Positions 24,946 through 33,335 of a stretch of 64,000 nt of DNA are shown here, piece by piece. Below the pieces are notes generated by a model. It was not told the origin of the DNA, did no database searches, and saw only the letters and a program-made list of their open reading frames with translations. The stretch comes from Hymenobacter frigidus (lineage in GTDB: Bacteria > Bacteroidota > Bacteroidia > Cytophagales > Hymenobacteraceae): assembly GCF_014640435.1 (NCBI RefSeq), contig NZ_BMGY01000001.1, positions 124,001-188,000 of the forward strand, written 5' to 3'. The stretch's first letter is position 1; every line of letters starts with the position of its first letter. The position numbers and the translations under genes were made by a program.

Positions 24946-25662
24946 CTGGCATTTCTACCGAACGGCTACGCCAAGCCCCGGAGCAACGCAACGCATATAC
25001 ACGGAGCTGTCGGATGCTCAACCTAGGGAGGTTCTCAGCCAACACAACACGCGCTATTAGCCAGCAGATGCACTTTCTGGCAAGAAATAGGTCCTTAATA
25101 GAGAGCGGTTCATCACTTGCGGGTGGTTACAAACTATTCGTGATCGACGAGCAGCTAATCTTGCTACTCGCTTAGATAAGCGGGCGTTTTAAGTACCTGC
25201 ACAAAATCAAACGAGCTATTAGAGCGTCATGCTCGTCTGGCGTCCGCTTTCATCGAAGCATCACGCTCTGATTGACAATTAATTCAGAACAAGCAATTAT
25301 TATTATACCTAAGATTTACGCAAACAGGAAAATCTTCAGCCCCGGAGGAACGACCCATCGATAGTAATCAGCTGCAAAGTAGTATAAGCCCCAACTGGAC
25401 GACCTAAACGATTGCCATGCGAATGAGTCGCCTCTCTGGGAATTCAGTTCTCGAGGTCAGTCGGTTACTGTCGATGGGCCGCCCCCCCCCGGGGCTAAAA
25501 GAATAGTATTTTGCGTACGTCCTCAATAGTTTCATTCAGCGGTTTACTACATCAAAATGAAATTCAGAGAATGGGCCCTTTTTAATAAATAGGCACTGTT
25601 ATTAAAATTACGCCACTATATTCGCCAAGTCAGCTAATTCACTCACACAACATTTTAATCAA
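24946..25662. other. Gene-poor stretch upstream of susC
   Basis: About 0.7 kb without a supported gene and visibly richer in A+T than its surroundings. It contains a degenerate member of the palindrome family (25221-25269), a run of nine C followed by four G (25482-25494) and a possible -7 element TATATTCG at 25617-25624, 38 bases before the susC ATG. A 29-residue frame (25417-25506) runs through the C-tract but has no other support. The region probably holds the susC promoter and perhaps remnants of a lost gene. Confidence 0.5.
25221..25269. repeat. Degenerate palindromic repeat
   Basis: 13-base arms at 25221-25233 and 25257-25269 (AGAGCGTCATGCT / AGCATCACGCTCT) pair with one mismatch around a 23-base spacer. 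It carries the GTCATGC core of the dispersed family in this window. Confidence 0.6.
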
Positions 25663-28600
25663 ATGAGAAAAATCTTACTGTTATTCTTTTGCGCGGTCTT
25701 CGCCTTGGTGGCGCACGACCTGCGGGCGCAGGACCGGACGGTGTCCGGCGCGGTGTCGGGCTCCGACGGGGTGTCGATACCGGGCGTGACCGTGATTGTG
25801 AAGGGCGGTACCCAGGGCACTTCGACCGATGCCTCGGGCAAATACTCGCTGTCGGTGCCGAGCGCGAAAACCACGTTGGTGTACTCCTTCGTGGGCTACG
25901 ACAACAGGGAAGTGTTCGTGGGCGAGCAATCGACCATCAACGTGACGCTGAAGGTAAACACCACGGGCCTCGACGAGGTGGTGGTGGTGGGCTACGGCAC
26001 GCAGCTGCGCCGCGAACTCACAGGCAACGTGGCCACCATTTCGGGCAAGGAGATTGCCACGGCCCCGGTACAAAGCTTCGACCAGGCCTTGCAGGGCCGG
26101 GCCCCGGGCGTGAACATCACCACGCCCAACGGCGTGCTGAACAACCCGCCCGTTATCCGTATTCGCGGGGTGAATTCCATCACTCTCAGCTCGTCGCCGC
26201 TCTTCGTCATCGACGGGGTACCGGCATTCAGCGGCAACTCCTCCGCCGTGGGCAGCGTGCCCAACAACCCGCTGAGTAATCTCAACCCGGCCGACATCGA
26301 GAGCATGGAAGTGCTGAAAGATGCCTCGGCCACGGCCATCTACGGGTCGCGGGCGGCCGGTGGGGTCATCTTGGTGACCACCAAAAAAGGCCGGCGGGGC
26401 CAGAGCAAATTCAGCTACGACACCTGGGCCGGCTGGTCGCGGCCGGTGCGGCTGTACGAGGTACTGGGCGCGCAGGACTACGTAACCATCAAGAACGAGG
26501 CCGTGCGCAACCTGAACGCCAACCGCGTGGCGGTGGGCGCCCTACCCACCAACGTGGAAGGCTTCAAGCTGGCCGATGCGGCCGGCAACGCCGCCGACAC
26601 CCGCTGGTACGACTACATCTACCGCACAGGCTTCTCGCAGTCGCACAACCTGAACTTCTCGGGCGGCACCGACAAAACCACTTATTACACGTCGGTGGGC
26701 TACACCAACCAGAAGGGCATGCTGGTGCGCAACGATTTCAGCCGCGTATCGGCCCGCCTGAACCTGGACCACAAGGTATTTGACCGCTTCACGGTGGGCA
26801 TGAACGTGGGCTACTCCAACACGAAGAACTCCTCGCCCAACTCGGGCTCGGTGGGCGACGGGGCCTTTGGCACGGGCGGCCTGGGCCGCCTGCCGCTGGC
26901 GCTGCCGCCCAACCTGGCACCCTTCAAGCCCGACGGCTCCTACAACACCAGCGGCGCCGGCATCGGGCCGGGGCCCAACATCAACCCCACCACCGGCGCG
27001 CCCCTAGTACCGAACTTCTACAACCCGTTGGTGGACCTCGAACTAAACTCCTTCACCTCCGACGGCAACGAGATTCAGGGCAGTGTGTTCGCCAACCTGG
27101 AAGTGGTGAAGGGCCTGAACCTGCGCACCAGCTACGGCATCAACAACATCCTGTTCGAGGATAAGTCGTTCAATACCTCCATCGCCGGCGACGGTTTCTC
27201 GACCGGCGGCTCAGCCAGCAACTTCTACCGTACCAACCGGCGCTGGAACTGGCAGAACACGGCCCAGTACGACCACACGTTTGGCGAGAAGCACAACTTC
27301 TCGGTGCTGCTGGGCAACGAGCAGCAGGCCACCAACATCGTGCGCTCGGGCGCGACCCGCACCGCCGTGGCCGACCCTTTCTTCACCACCTTCGAGGGCA
27401 ACTTCACCAACATCGCGGTGGCAGGCAACTTTCAGGGCATCAACTACCTGGTGTCCTTCTTCGGGCGGATGAACTACAACTTCAGCCGCAAGTACCTGGC
27501 TACGGTCAACGTGCGCCGCGACGGCTATTCGGCCTGGGGCAATCAGAAATTCGGCAACTTCTACGGGGCCTCGCTCGGCTACGTGGTGTCGGAGGAAGAT
27601 TTCTGGAAGAACTCCTCGTTTGCCCAGGCGTTCTCGTTTCTGAAGCTCACGGGCAGCTTCGGCAACGTGGGCAACAACCAAGGTGTCGCTGACTTTGCGT
27701 CGCTGCAAACCTACAATTCGGGCCTGTACGGAGCCAACGCCACGCTGCTCTACGCCAACGCGGGTAACCGGAACCTGAGCTGGGAAGTGAGCAAGAAAAC
27801 CGACCTGGGCCTTTCGTTTGGCTTCCTGCAGGACCGCCTGCGCGGGGATTTTGCCTACTACCGCAACCTCGTGGACGGCCTGATTCTGGACGTGCCTCAG
27901 GCCCCGTCGAAAGGTATTCCGGACAATGTCATCCCCAGCAACATAGGCTCGATGCAGAACACCGGCATCGAGCTTAACCTGACGTTCAACGCCCTGCAAA
28001 ACAAGGCCTTTACCTGGACCGTGAGTGGCAACGTGACCACGCTGAAGAACCGGGTGCTGTCCTTAGCCACCGAAGGCCAGCGCATCAGCACGGCCACTTC
28101 GGGTCTCGAAAGGGCCAATTTCACCGAGGTGGGCCGCTCCGTTGGCGACATCTTGGCGGTGCCCACGCTGGGCATCAACCCGGCCAACGGGCAGCGCCTG
28201 ATTCGGAAGGCCAACGGCACCGTGGTGCAGTACAACCACTTGGGCACCACGGGCCCGGGCTCGACGGGCTGGACCACCCTGGACGGCAGGAACGCCACTG
28301 CCCCGACCCAGCTGGCCGACGGGGTGTACTTCGGGCCCACCTTGCCCACCTTCTACGGCGGGCTCGACAACACCTTCCGCTACAAGGGCTTTGACCTGGG
28401 CCTGTTTGTGCAGTTTTCGGGCGGCAACTACATCTACAACGGCACGAAGGCCGGCCTGCACGACCAGCGGTTCTGGAACAACGAAAAGGACATCATGGAG
28501 CGCTGGACTGCCGACAATACCAACGCCAAGTGGGCGCGGGTGGTGTTCGGCGACAACGTGTCGAACGGCTCGACGTTCGTAATGTCACAGAATGTGGAGA

Positions 28601-28848
28601 AGGGCGACTTCGCCCGCCTGCGGCAGGTGTCGCTGGGCTACTCCTTTGGCCAATCCCTGCTCAGCCGCGCGAGCGTGGCCAACGCCCGTCTCTACGTGCA
28701 AGTGCAGAACGCGGGCCTGCTAACCCGGTACTCGGGCATCGACCCGGAGATTGCCACCAACGGCGACAACAACACGGGCGCGGGCGTGGACCGCAACTCG
28801 GTGGGCCAGGCCCGGACGTACACGGTGGGCTTCAACATTGGCTTCTAA
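25663..28848 (+). CDS. SusC/RagA family TonB-linked outer-membrane transporter
   Basis: 1061 residues. A signal peptide (~1-23, ending LRAQ) is followed by the carboxypeptidase-regulatory-like N-terminal domain (~27-105: VSGAVSGSDGVSIPGVTVIVKGGTQGTSTDASGKYSLSV). Next come the SusC-type DEVVVVGYGTQ box (~105-115), a plug domain (~118-235, with VIDGVPAF and ASATAIYGSRAAGGVILVTTKKG) and a TonB-dependent beta-barrel to the C-terminal phenylalanine (FNIGF). It would import a glycan or peptide ligand captured by the SusD-like lipoprotein encoded 14 bases downstream. No glycoside hydrolase, peptidase, sensor or ECF sigma/anti-sigma gene flanks the pair, so the ligand is unknown. Confidence 0.95.
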   Translation: MRKILLLFFCAVFALVAHDLRAQDRTVSGAVSGSDGVSIPGVTVIVKGGTQGTSTDASGKYSLSVPSAKTTLVYSFVGYDNREVFVGEQSTINVTLKVNTTGLDEVVVVGYGTQLRRELTGNVATISGKEIATAPVQSFDQALQGRAPGVNITTPNGVLNNPPVIRIRGVNSITLSSSPLFVIDGVPAFSGNSSAVGSVPNNPLSNLNPADIESMEVLKDASATAIYGSRAAGGVILVTTKKGRRGQSKFSYDTWAGWSRPVRLYEVLGAQDYVTIKNEAVRNLNANRVAVGALPTNVEGFKLADAAGNAADTRWYDYIYRTGFSQSHNLNFSGGTDKTTYYTSVGYTNQKGMLVRNDFSRVSARLNLDHKVFDRFTVGMNVGYSNTKNSSPNSGSVGDGAFGTGGLGRLPLALPPNLAPFKPDGSYNTSGAGIGPGPNINPTTGAPLVPNFYNPLVDLELNSFTSDGNEIQGSVFANLEVVKGLNLRTSYGINNILFEDKSFNTSIAGDGFSTGGSASNFYRTNRRWNWQNTAQYDHTFGEKHNFSVLLGNEQQATNIVRSGATRTAVADPFFTTFEGNFTNIAVAGNFQGINYLVSFFGRMNYNFSRKYLATVNVRRDGYSAWGNQKFGNFYGASLGYVVSEEDFWKNSSFAQAFSFLKLTGSFGNVGNNQGVADFASLQTYNSGLYGANATLLYANAGNRNLSWEVSKKTDLGLSFGFLQDRLRGDFAYYRNLVDGLILDVPQAPSKGIPDNVIPSNIGSMQNTGIELNLTFNALQNKAFTWTVSGNVTTLKNRVLSLATEGQRISTATSGLERANFTEVGRSVGDILAVPTLGINPANGQRLIRKANGTVVQYNHLGTTGPGSTGWTTLDGRNATAPTQLADGVYFGPTLPTFYGGLDNTFRYKGFDLGLFVQFSGGNYIYNGTKAGLHDQRFWNNEKDIMERWTADNTNAKWARVVFGDNVSNGSTFVMSQNVEKGDFARLRQVSLGYSFGQSLLSRASVANARLYVQVQNAGLLTRYSGIDPEIATNGDNNTGAGVDRNSVGQARTYTVGFNIGF

Positions 28849-28862
28849 ATTCTTACCAACTG

Positions 28863-30380
28863 ATGACAACTAACCTTACTAAAAAGGCCGCGGTGGCCGT
28901 GTGCGCCGCCGGCCTGGCGCTGGGCACTTTCTCGTGCCAAAACGACCTACTGAGTCCGTCTCCCCTCACCTCGCTTTCCGACCTGGTAGTATTCGACACG
29001 CCCGAGCGCGTGGCCCTTCAGGTCAATGGTATGTACCGGGGCGTGAAGGCGGGGGGCTTCCTGGGAGGGCGGTTCCAGGTTTTCAACGACATCCGGGCCA
29101 ACGACTTCATCAACCTCACCTCGAACGGCGTGACGGGGCTGGGCGTGTGGAACCACACCCTGACCGAAGCCTCGCAGAACGACGTGGTGAACACTTGGAC
29201 TAACGGCTACACGGCCATCAACCGAATCAACGTGTTCCTGGCCGGCATGGACGCCAACGCCGGCAAGTTTGTCGCGCCCATCTTCCCCGCCACGTTTGCC
29301 GCCACCACGGCCGCTAACTACAAGGGCGAGGCGCGGTTGCTGCGGGCGTTGTGCTACTACTCCCTGCTCCAGTTGTACGCCCGGCCCTTCGCCGACGACA
29401 ACGGCAGCAAACCAGGACTGCCGCTGCGTCTGAAAGGTGAAACCGGCGACACGGGCAACGACCTGGCCCGCAGTACGGTGGCCCAGGTGTACACCCAGAT
29501 TCTGGAGGACCTGACCTACGCCGAGTTGAACCTGCCCCTGGCGTACACGGCCACCACGGCCAACACGGCCGCTGTCCTGAACGGGAGCCGCGCCCACCGC
29601 AACACGGCCATCGCCCTGAAAACCCGGGTGTACCTTAGCATGGCCCGCTACGCCGACGTGGTTACCGAAGCCAACAAAATCGTGCCCGCCGCGGCCCCCT
29701 TCACGGCCACCACCGGGGTGCCCCACGCCCTGAACACCTCGATTGCCGCCGTATTTGCCCCGCCGCAGGAAACCCCGGAAACCATCTTCTCCTTTCCCTT
29801 CACGGCCCAGGACGCGCCCGGCGTGCAGAACCAGCTGGCGTTTTATTACCTGCCCGCGCCGGCTGGCAACGGCGAGTACAGCCTGAATGGCGCGGCGGGG
29901 GCCATCCTGAATAACCCCGGCTGGGCCGCGACCGATGCCCGCCGCACCGCGTTCGTGCTCACATCTGGTACGCAGTCGTTCCTTCGGAAGTACCCAACCG
30001 GCAACCCCTACACCGACAAGGCGCCGGTGATTCGCTACGCCGAGGTGCTGCTTAACCTAGCCGAAGCCCGGGTGCGCTCGACCAGCACCGTAGACCCGCA
30101 GGCCGTGGCGCTGCTGAACGCCGTGCGCGGCCGGTCGAACGCGGCCGGCGTGTACACCGCCGCCGGTCTGGGCTCGGTGAGTGCCACCACCGATGCCCTG
30201 CTGCTGGAGCGGCGGATTGAGTTTCTGGGCGAAGGCATCCGCAACATCGACGACATGCGCCTGCTGGCCACTCTGCCCGCTAAAGGCTCCGTGCCGGCCA
30301 TCGACGCGGCCAACCCGGCTTATATCTGGCCGATTCCCTCAACAGAATTACAAGCCAATAAGCTAATGACTCGCAACTAA
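28863..30380 (+). CDS. SusD/RagB family nutrient-binding outer-membrane lipoprotein
   Basis: 505 residues from ATG 28863. The open frame continues upstream within susC, but the lipoprotein signal peptide with lipobox cysteine C25 (LGTFSC) fixes the start. SusD features include the TPERVALQVNGMYRGVK helix (~43-59), RLLRALCYYSLLQLYARPF (~157-175, TPR-like core), RYAEVLLNLAEAR and LLLERRIEFLGEGIRNIDDMRLL near the C terminus. It sits on the SusC channel and captures the substrate. It is cotranscribed with susC and ended by a strong hairpin. Confidence 0.95.
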   Translation: MTTNLTKKAAVAVCAAGLALGTFSCQNDLLSPSPLTSLSDLVVFDTPERVALQVNGMYRGVKAGGFLGGRFQVFNDIRANDFINLTSNGVTGLGVWNHTLTEASQNDVVNTWTNGYTAINRINVFLAGMDANAGKFVAPIFPATFAATTAANYKGEARLLRALCYYSLLQLYARPFADDNGSKPGLPLRLKGETGDTGNDLARSTVAQVYTQILEDLTYAELNLPLAYTATTANTAAVLNGSRAHRNTAIALKTRVYLSMARYADVVTEANKIVPAAAPFTATTGVPHALNTSIAAVFAPPQETPETIFSFPFTAQDAPGVQNQLAFYYLPAPAGNGEYSLNGAAGAILNNPGWAATDARRTAFVLTSGTQSFLRKYPTGNPYTDKAPVIRYAEVLLNLAEARVRSTSTVDPQAVALLNAVRGRSNAAGVYTAAGLGSVSATTDALLLERRIEFLGEGIRNIDDMRLLATLPAKGSVPAIDAANPAYIWPIPSTELQANKLMTRN

Positions 30381-30405
30381 GCAGCCTGCTGCTGAAAGCT
30401 CCACC

Positions 30406-30445
30406 GCAAAAGCGGCTTGCCCACTATTGGGCAAGCCGCTTTTGC
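30406..30445. terminator. Strong bidirectional terminator between susD and the RDD gene
   Basis: A perfect 18-bp stem (30406-30423 with 30428-30445, arm GCAAAAGCGGCTTGCCCA) with a CTAT loop lies between two convergent transcripts. Confidence 0.9.
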
Positions 30446-30502
30446 ATTTTCGACGGCGTTGCCCATTTGGCAGTGAGCGCAGCGCAACGTTTTTGCCAAG
30501 GC

Positions 30503-31246
30503 CTACCCCTGCTGGACCAAATGGGCGTAGTCGCGCAGCACGGTTTTCAGGAAAGGCTCGTCCTGCAAATCGGTTTGAATACCGGTGAGCGTCTTTACCT
30601 TGTTGGCAATCTGGTTCAGCACCTCGTAGTTGCCGCGGCTGCTGGCCTGCTGCAGCAGCTGGCGCACCAGGGCCACGTCGTGGTCGGCCAGCACGGCTAC
30701 TTGCGGAAATACCACTTGGTAGCCCGCGATTGAGCTCAGCCCGGCCAGGGTGGCGTCGAAGCCCGCATTGGGGCGCACTTTTACCACGGTGGTGCCGGCG
30801 GCCAGGTCGCCGAGGCGCTGTCCGCGCTGGGTGGCCGCAATGGAAATAATGGCTACCAGACCCACCATCTGAAAATCGATGATGCACAGCAGCCAGCGCA
30901 GCAAGTAGTCGCCGATGCTGGGTGCCGTGCCATCGAGCCGCATCACCTTTATGTTGCGCGCCTTCTTGCCAATGCTCTGGCCATTAAAAAACACCTCGCA
31001 CACCAAGTTGTAGAAAATCAACGGGGCGTAGGCCAGAAAGGCCACTAGAATGACCAGAGGGCCAAGCCCGGTGCCCGAAGTACGGCCACTAGAAATCATT
31101 GGCAGCACCAGCAACATCGCACACAGCATTGCCCAGGCAATGAGGATGGCGTAGTCGATAATCGTGGCCACGATGCGGTCGCCCAAGCTGGCGATTTCGT
31201 ATTCGAGGGTGACGTTTTGGGCGGTATGGACGCGAATGGAAGGCAT
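30503..31246 (-). CDS. RDD family membrane protein
   Basis: A 247-residue protein. The RDD domain (~20-150) begins with the defining arginine and aspartates in EIASLGDRIVATIIDYAILIAW and contains a second conserved stretch FFNGQSIGKKARNIKVMRLDG. Three to four TM segments (~28-50, ~60-80, ~110-130) are followed by a ~100-residue soluble tail. RDD proteins have been implicated in ion transport, but the role here is unknown. It lies 40 bases downstream of phhA on the same strand and next to the SpoIIM/MoxR cluster, where RDD genes often occur. Confidence 0.9.
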   Translation of the reverse strand: MPSIRVHTAQNVTLEYEIASLGDRIVATIIDYAILIAWAMLCAMLLVLPMISSGRTSGTGLGPLVILVAFLAYAPLIFYNLVCEVFFNGQSIGKKARNIKVMRLDGTAPSIGDYLLRWLLCIIDFQMVGLVAIISIAATQRGQRLGDLAAGTTVVKVRPNAGFDATLAGLSSIAGYQVVFPQVAVLADHDVALVRQLLQQASSRGNYEVLNQIANKVKTLTGIQTDLQDEPFLKTVLRDYAHLVQQG

Positions 31247-31286
31247 ACGAAAAGCAACGAGTAGATTTCAGCCCGAAAAGTAGGAC

Positions 31287-32060
31287 CTAGCCAACGGATT
31301 CCGGCTGCGCGGCCAGCAGGCGCAGCAGTTCGGCCTCCAGGGCGGGCACGCAGGCGGCCAACTGCTCGTAAGAATCGATGAAGAAGTACACGTCCTGCAT
31401 CCGGTCCTTCACGTAGGGCGTGGCCAGAATGTCGGCCACGTCGAAGGGCCGGCGGGCGGGCTCGTCGCTCAGGCAAAACTTGGTTTCGCCGGCCGAGGAC
31501 AGGATGCCCGCGCCGTAGATGCGCAGCCGGCCGTCTTCGTTGATGAGCCCGAACTCGACCGTGAACCAGTAGAGGCGCGAGAGCAGCTCCACGGCGTAGG
31601 CATTGTGCAGGTGGCGCAGGGCCAGGGTGCCCATTGCCTGCAGGAAATCAGCAAAAAACCGGTCCGTGAGCAGCGGCACGTGCGCAAATACGTCGTGGAA
31701 CATATCGGGCTCCTCCAGGTAGTCGAGCTGGGCCGGGGTGCGCAACCAAGTGGTGGCCGGAAAGCGGCGGGCGGCCAGCAGCTCGAAGAACGTGCGGTCG
31801 TCCACGATGCCGGGTACGGCCACCAGGCTCCAGCCGGTGGCCTGGGCCAGCAGCGGGTTCACTTCGGCAAAGTCGGGAATTTTGGCGGCTTGAAAATCCA
31901 CGCGGGGCAGGCCTTCGAGAAAGCGGCGGGAAGCCACGGTAGGCAGCACCTGCATCTGGCGCTCAAACAGGGTGCGCCACACCCACTGGTCATCGGCGGT
32001 GTAAGCGGCGTAATCTTGGCCGAGGGCAATGGCTGAAGCGGGAGCAGGAACGTGGTTCAT
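31287..32060 (-). CDS. phhA: Phenylalanine 4-monooxygenase (phenylalanine hydroxylase)
   Basis: A 257-residue bacterial-type aromatic amino acid hydroxylase that converts L-phenylalanine to L-tyrosine with a tetrahydropterin and O2. The iron ligands are visible as H122 and H127 (DMFHDVFAHVPLL) and E169 (FTVEFGLI). The YAAYTADDQWVWRTLFERQ start (~17-35) and LATPYVKDRMQDVYF end (~222-237) are typical. It lacks a regulatory ACT domain, as is normal for bacterial forms. The gene has a long leader with a tyrosine-rich small reading frame and a hairpin, suggesting control by tyrosine supply. Confidence 0.95.
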   Translation of the reverse strand: MNHVPAPASAIALGQDYAAYTADDQWVWRTLFERQMQVLPTVASRRFLEGLPRVDFQAAKIPDFAEVNPLLAQATGWSLVAVPGIVDDRTFFELLAARRFPATTWLRTPAQLDYLEEPDMFHDVFAHVPLLTDRFFADFLQAMGTLALRHLHNAYAVELLSRLYWFTVEFGLINEDGRLRIYGAGILSSAGETKFCLSDEPARRPFDVADILATPYVKDRMQDVYFFIDSYEQLAACVPALEAELLRLLAAQPESVG

Positions 32061-32107
32061 AAAAACAACGAAATAATTGGGAGTAAAACTGAAATTGGAT
32101 TAAAAGA

Positions 32108-32141
32108 AACTGCCTGCCTCCGGGGTCGGAAGCAGGCAGTT
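32108..32141 (-). terminator. Candidate attenuator hairpin in the phhA leader
   Basis: On the minus strand the RNA would form a 15-bp stem (one G-U) with an ACCC loop, followed by TTTCTTTTA. It lies 48 bases before the phhA ATG and 37 bases after the stop of the small tyrosine-rich reading frame. The ascending arm (32137-32121) can instead pair with 32202-32189 inside the leader frame: CGGGG/CCCCG, GAAGC/GCTTC and GGC/GCC, with one bulge and one small internal loop. This gives a mutually exclusive antiterminator. Confidence 0.7.
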
Positions 32142-32178
32142 GCAAGAGTTGCAAGTAGGAGTGCCGGGACTAGCCGGG

Positions 32179-32256
32179 CTACGCCAAAGCCGCTTCGCCC
32201 CGGGAGGGTGCGTAGGTGCAATAACAATAATAGCGGCGGACCAGTGGGGCTAACAT
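32179..32256 (-). CDS. Putative 25-residue leader peptide of phhA, tyrosine-rich
   Basis: The small frame begins with ATG at 32256, only four bases after the -7 element, and ends at TAG 32179. Residues 7-17 read RRYYCYCTYAP: four tyrosine codons (9, 10, 12 and 15) within seven residues, plus two cysteines. Its position between the promoter and a terminator-like hairpin, upstream of the enzyme that makes tyrosine, matches the layout of ribosome-controlled attenuation leaders. It is not recognised from any catalogue; the call is inference from layout and codon content. Confidence 0.6.
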   Translation of the reverse strand: MLAPLVRRYYCYCTYAPSRGEAALA

Positions 32257-32260
32257 GTGA

Positions 32261-32268
32261 CAAAGATA
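32261..32268 (-). promoter_or_regulatory. -7 promoter element for the phhA leader
   Basis: On the minus strand the bases read TATCTTTG, an exact TAnnTTTG match, placing the transcript start at or beside the leader ATG at 32256 and giving a ~190-base leader before phhA. Confidence 0.6.
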
Positions 32269-32332
32269 GGCGCAGAATCAGAAAACACCGGCCCGGCCGG
32301 ACCGGGGGCGCGGTGCGTGGGCGGCGGCTACT

Positions 32333-32340
32333 TATCTTTA
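32333..32340 (+). promoter_or_regulatory. Possible -7 element for the SpoIIM/MoxR cluster
   Basis: TATCTTTA (one mismatch to TAnnTTTG) ends 19 bases before the spoIIM-like ATG at 32360, diverging from the phhA promoter 65 bases away. Confidence 0.4.
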
Positions 32341-32359
32341 AGGCCTATAAGTCCGAGTC

Positions 32360-33319
32360 ATGCGAGAAGCCGTTTTTTTGCGCCAGAACCAGGAGCGCTG
32401 GCAGCAGTACGAACAGCGCCCGCCCGCCGGACCCGATGAGCTGGCCGCCCGCTTCGTAGCCCTGACCGACGACCTGGCCTACGCCCAGACGTTCTACCCA
32501 ACCTCCCCCACCACGGCCTACCTCAACGGCCTCACCAGCAAGGTGCATCAGCGCCTGTATGCCAACAAGCGCCAGGACCGCGGCCGCTTTGCCCGGTTCT
32601 GGGCCCTGGAGCTGCCGCTGGTGGTGGCCCGGCACCATGGCACGCTGGCCTTCACGGCGCTGCTATTTGTGCTGTTCACGGGGCTGGGGGCGCTGTCGGC
32701 GGCTTACGACGACTCCTTTGTGCGGGTGGTGATGGGCGACAGCTACGTGAACCAGACCATTGAGAACATTCGGCGCGGCGACCCCATGGCGGTTTACAAG
32801 CAGGAGGGCGAAACGCTGATGTTCCTGGGCATCACGGCCAACAACATTTACGTGGCCCTGAGCATTTTCGTGCAGGGCGTGACGCTCGGCATCGGCACAC
32901 TCGTACAGATGTTCCGCACGGGGCTGATGCTGGGCTCGTTTCAGTACTTCTTTTACCATTACCACGTGCTGCGGGCCTCGGTACTCACCATCTGGATTCA
33001 CGGCACGCTGGAGATTTCGGCCATTATCGTGGCCGGCGCGGCGGGCTTCGTGATGGCGCGGGGCCTACTGTTTCCGGGCACCTACGGCCGGGGCGAGGCC
33101 TTTCGCAAGTCGGCGCGCGACGGCCTGAAAATGGCTGTTGGGCTAGTGCCCATCTTCATCGTGGCCGGCTTTCTGGAAGGGTTTGTGACGCGCCACACCG
33201 AGATGCCAGAGGCAGCCAGCTTGCTTATTATCGGCAGCTCGGCGGCATTTATCGGTTGGTATTTCATTTTATATCCTATTCGGGTGACACGGCAGCAGCT
33301 CGCGGCTCCTTCCCTTTGA
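32360..33319 (+). CDS. Stage II sporulation protein M-like membrane protein (SpoIIM/DUF95)
   Basis: 319 residues. A soluble N-terminal helical part (~1-95: MREAVFLRQNQERWQQYE...) precedes about five TM segments (~100-122, ~165-195, ~200-225, ~255-275 and ~285-310). The SpoIIM family core is seen in LGITANNIYVALSIFVQGVTLGIGTLVQMFRTGLMLG and IWIHGTLEISAIIVAGAAGFVM. The host is not a spore-former; in non-sporulating bacteria these genes sit in MoxR/RDD/DUF58 clusters, as here. The function is unknown. It is the first gene of the plus-strand cluster. Confidence 0.88.
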   Translation: MREAVFLRQNQERWQQYEQRPPAGPDELAARFVALTDDLAYAQTFYPTSPTTAYLNGLTSKVHQRLYANKRQDRGRFARFWALELPLVVARHHGTLAFTALLFVLFTGLGALSAAYDDSFVRVVMGDSYVNQTIENIRRGDPMAVYKQEGETLMFLGITANNIYVALSIFVQGVTLGIGTLVQMFRTGLMLGSFQYFFYHYHVLRASVLTIWIHGTLEISAIIVAGAAGFVMARGLLFPGTYGRGEAFRKSARDGLKMAVGLVPIFIVAGFLEGFVTRHTEMPEAASLLIIGSSAAFIGWYFILYPIRVTRQQLAAPSL

Positions 33320-33335
33320 GTTCTCCCTTCCCCTT

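Noticed and set aside
28530..28862. N-terminal extension of the SusD-like gene inside susC
   Set aside because: The lipoprotein signal peptide starts at 28863; the upstream part is susC read out of frame.
32057..32263. A 68-residue minus-strand frame with a hydrophobic start through the phhA leader
   Set aside because: It begins at a TTG inside the -7 element and overlaps the terminator hairpin; the tyrosine-rich frame in a different register fits the promoter and attenuator layout better.
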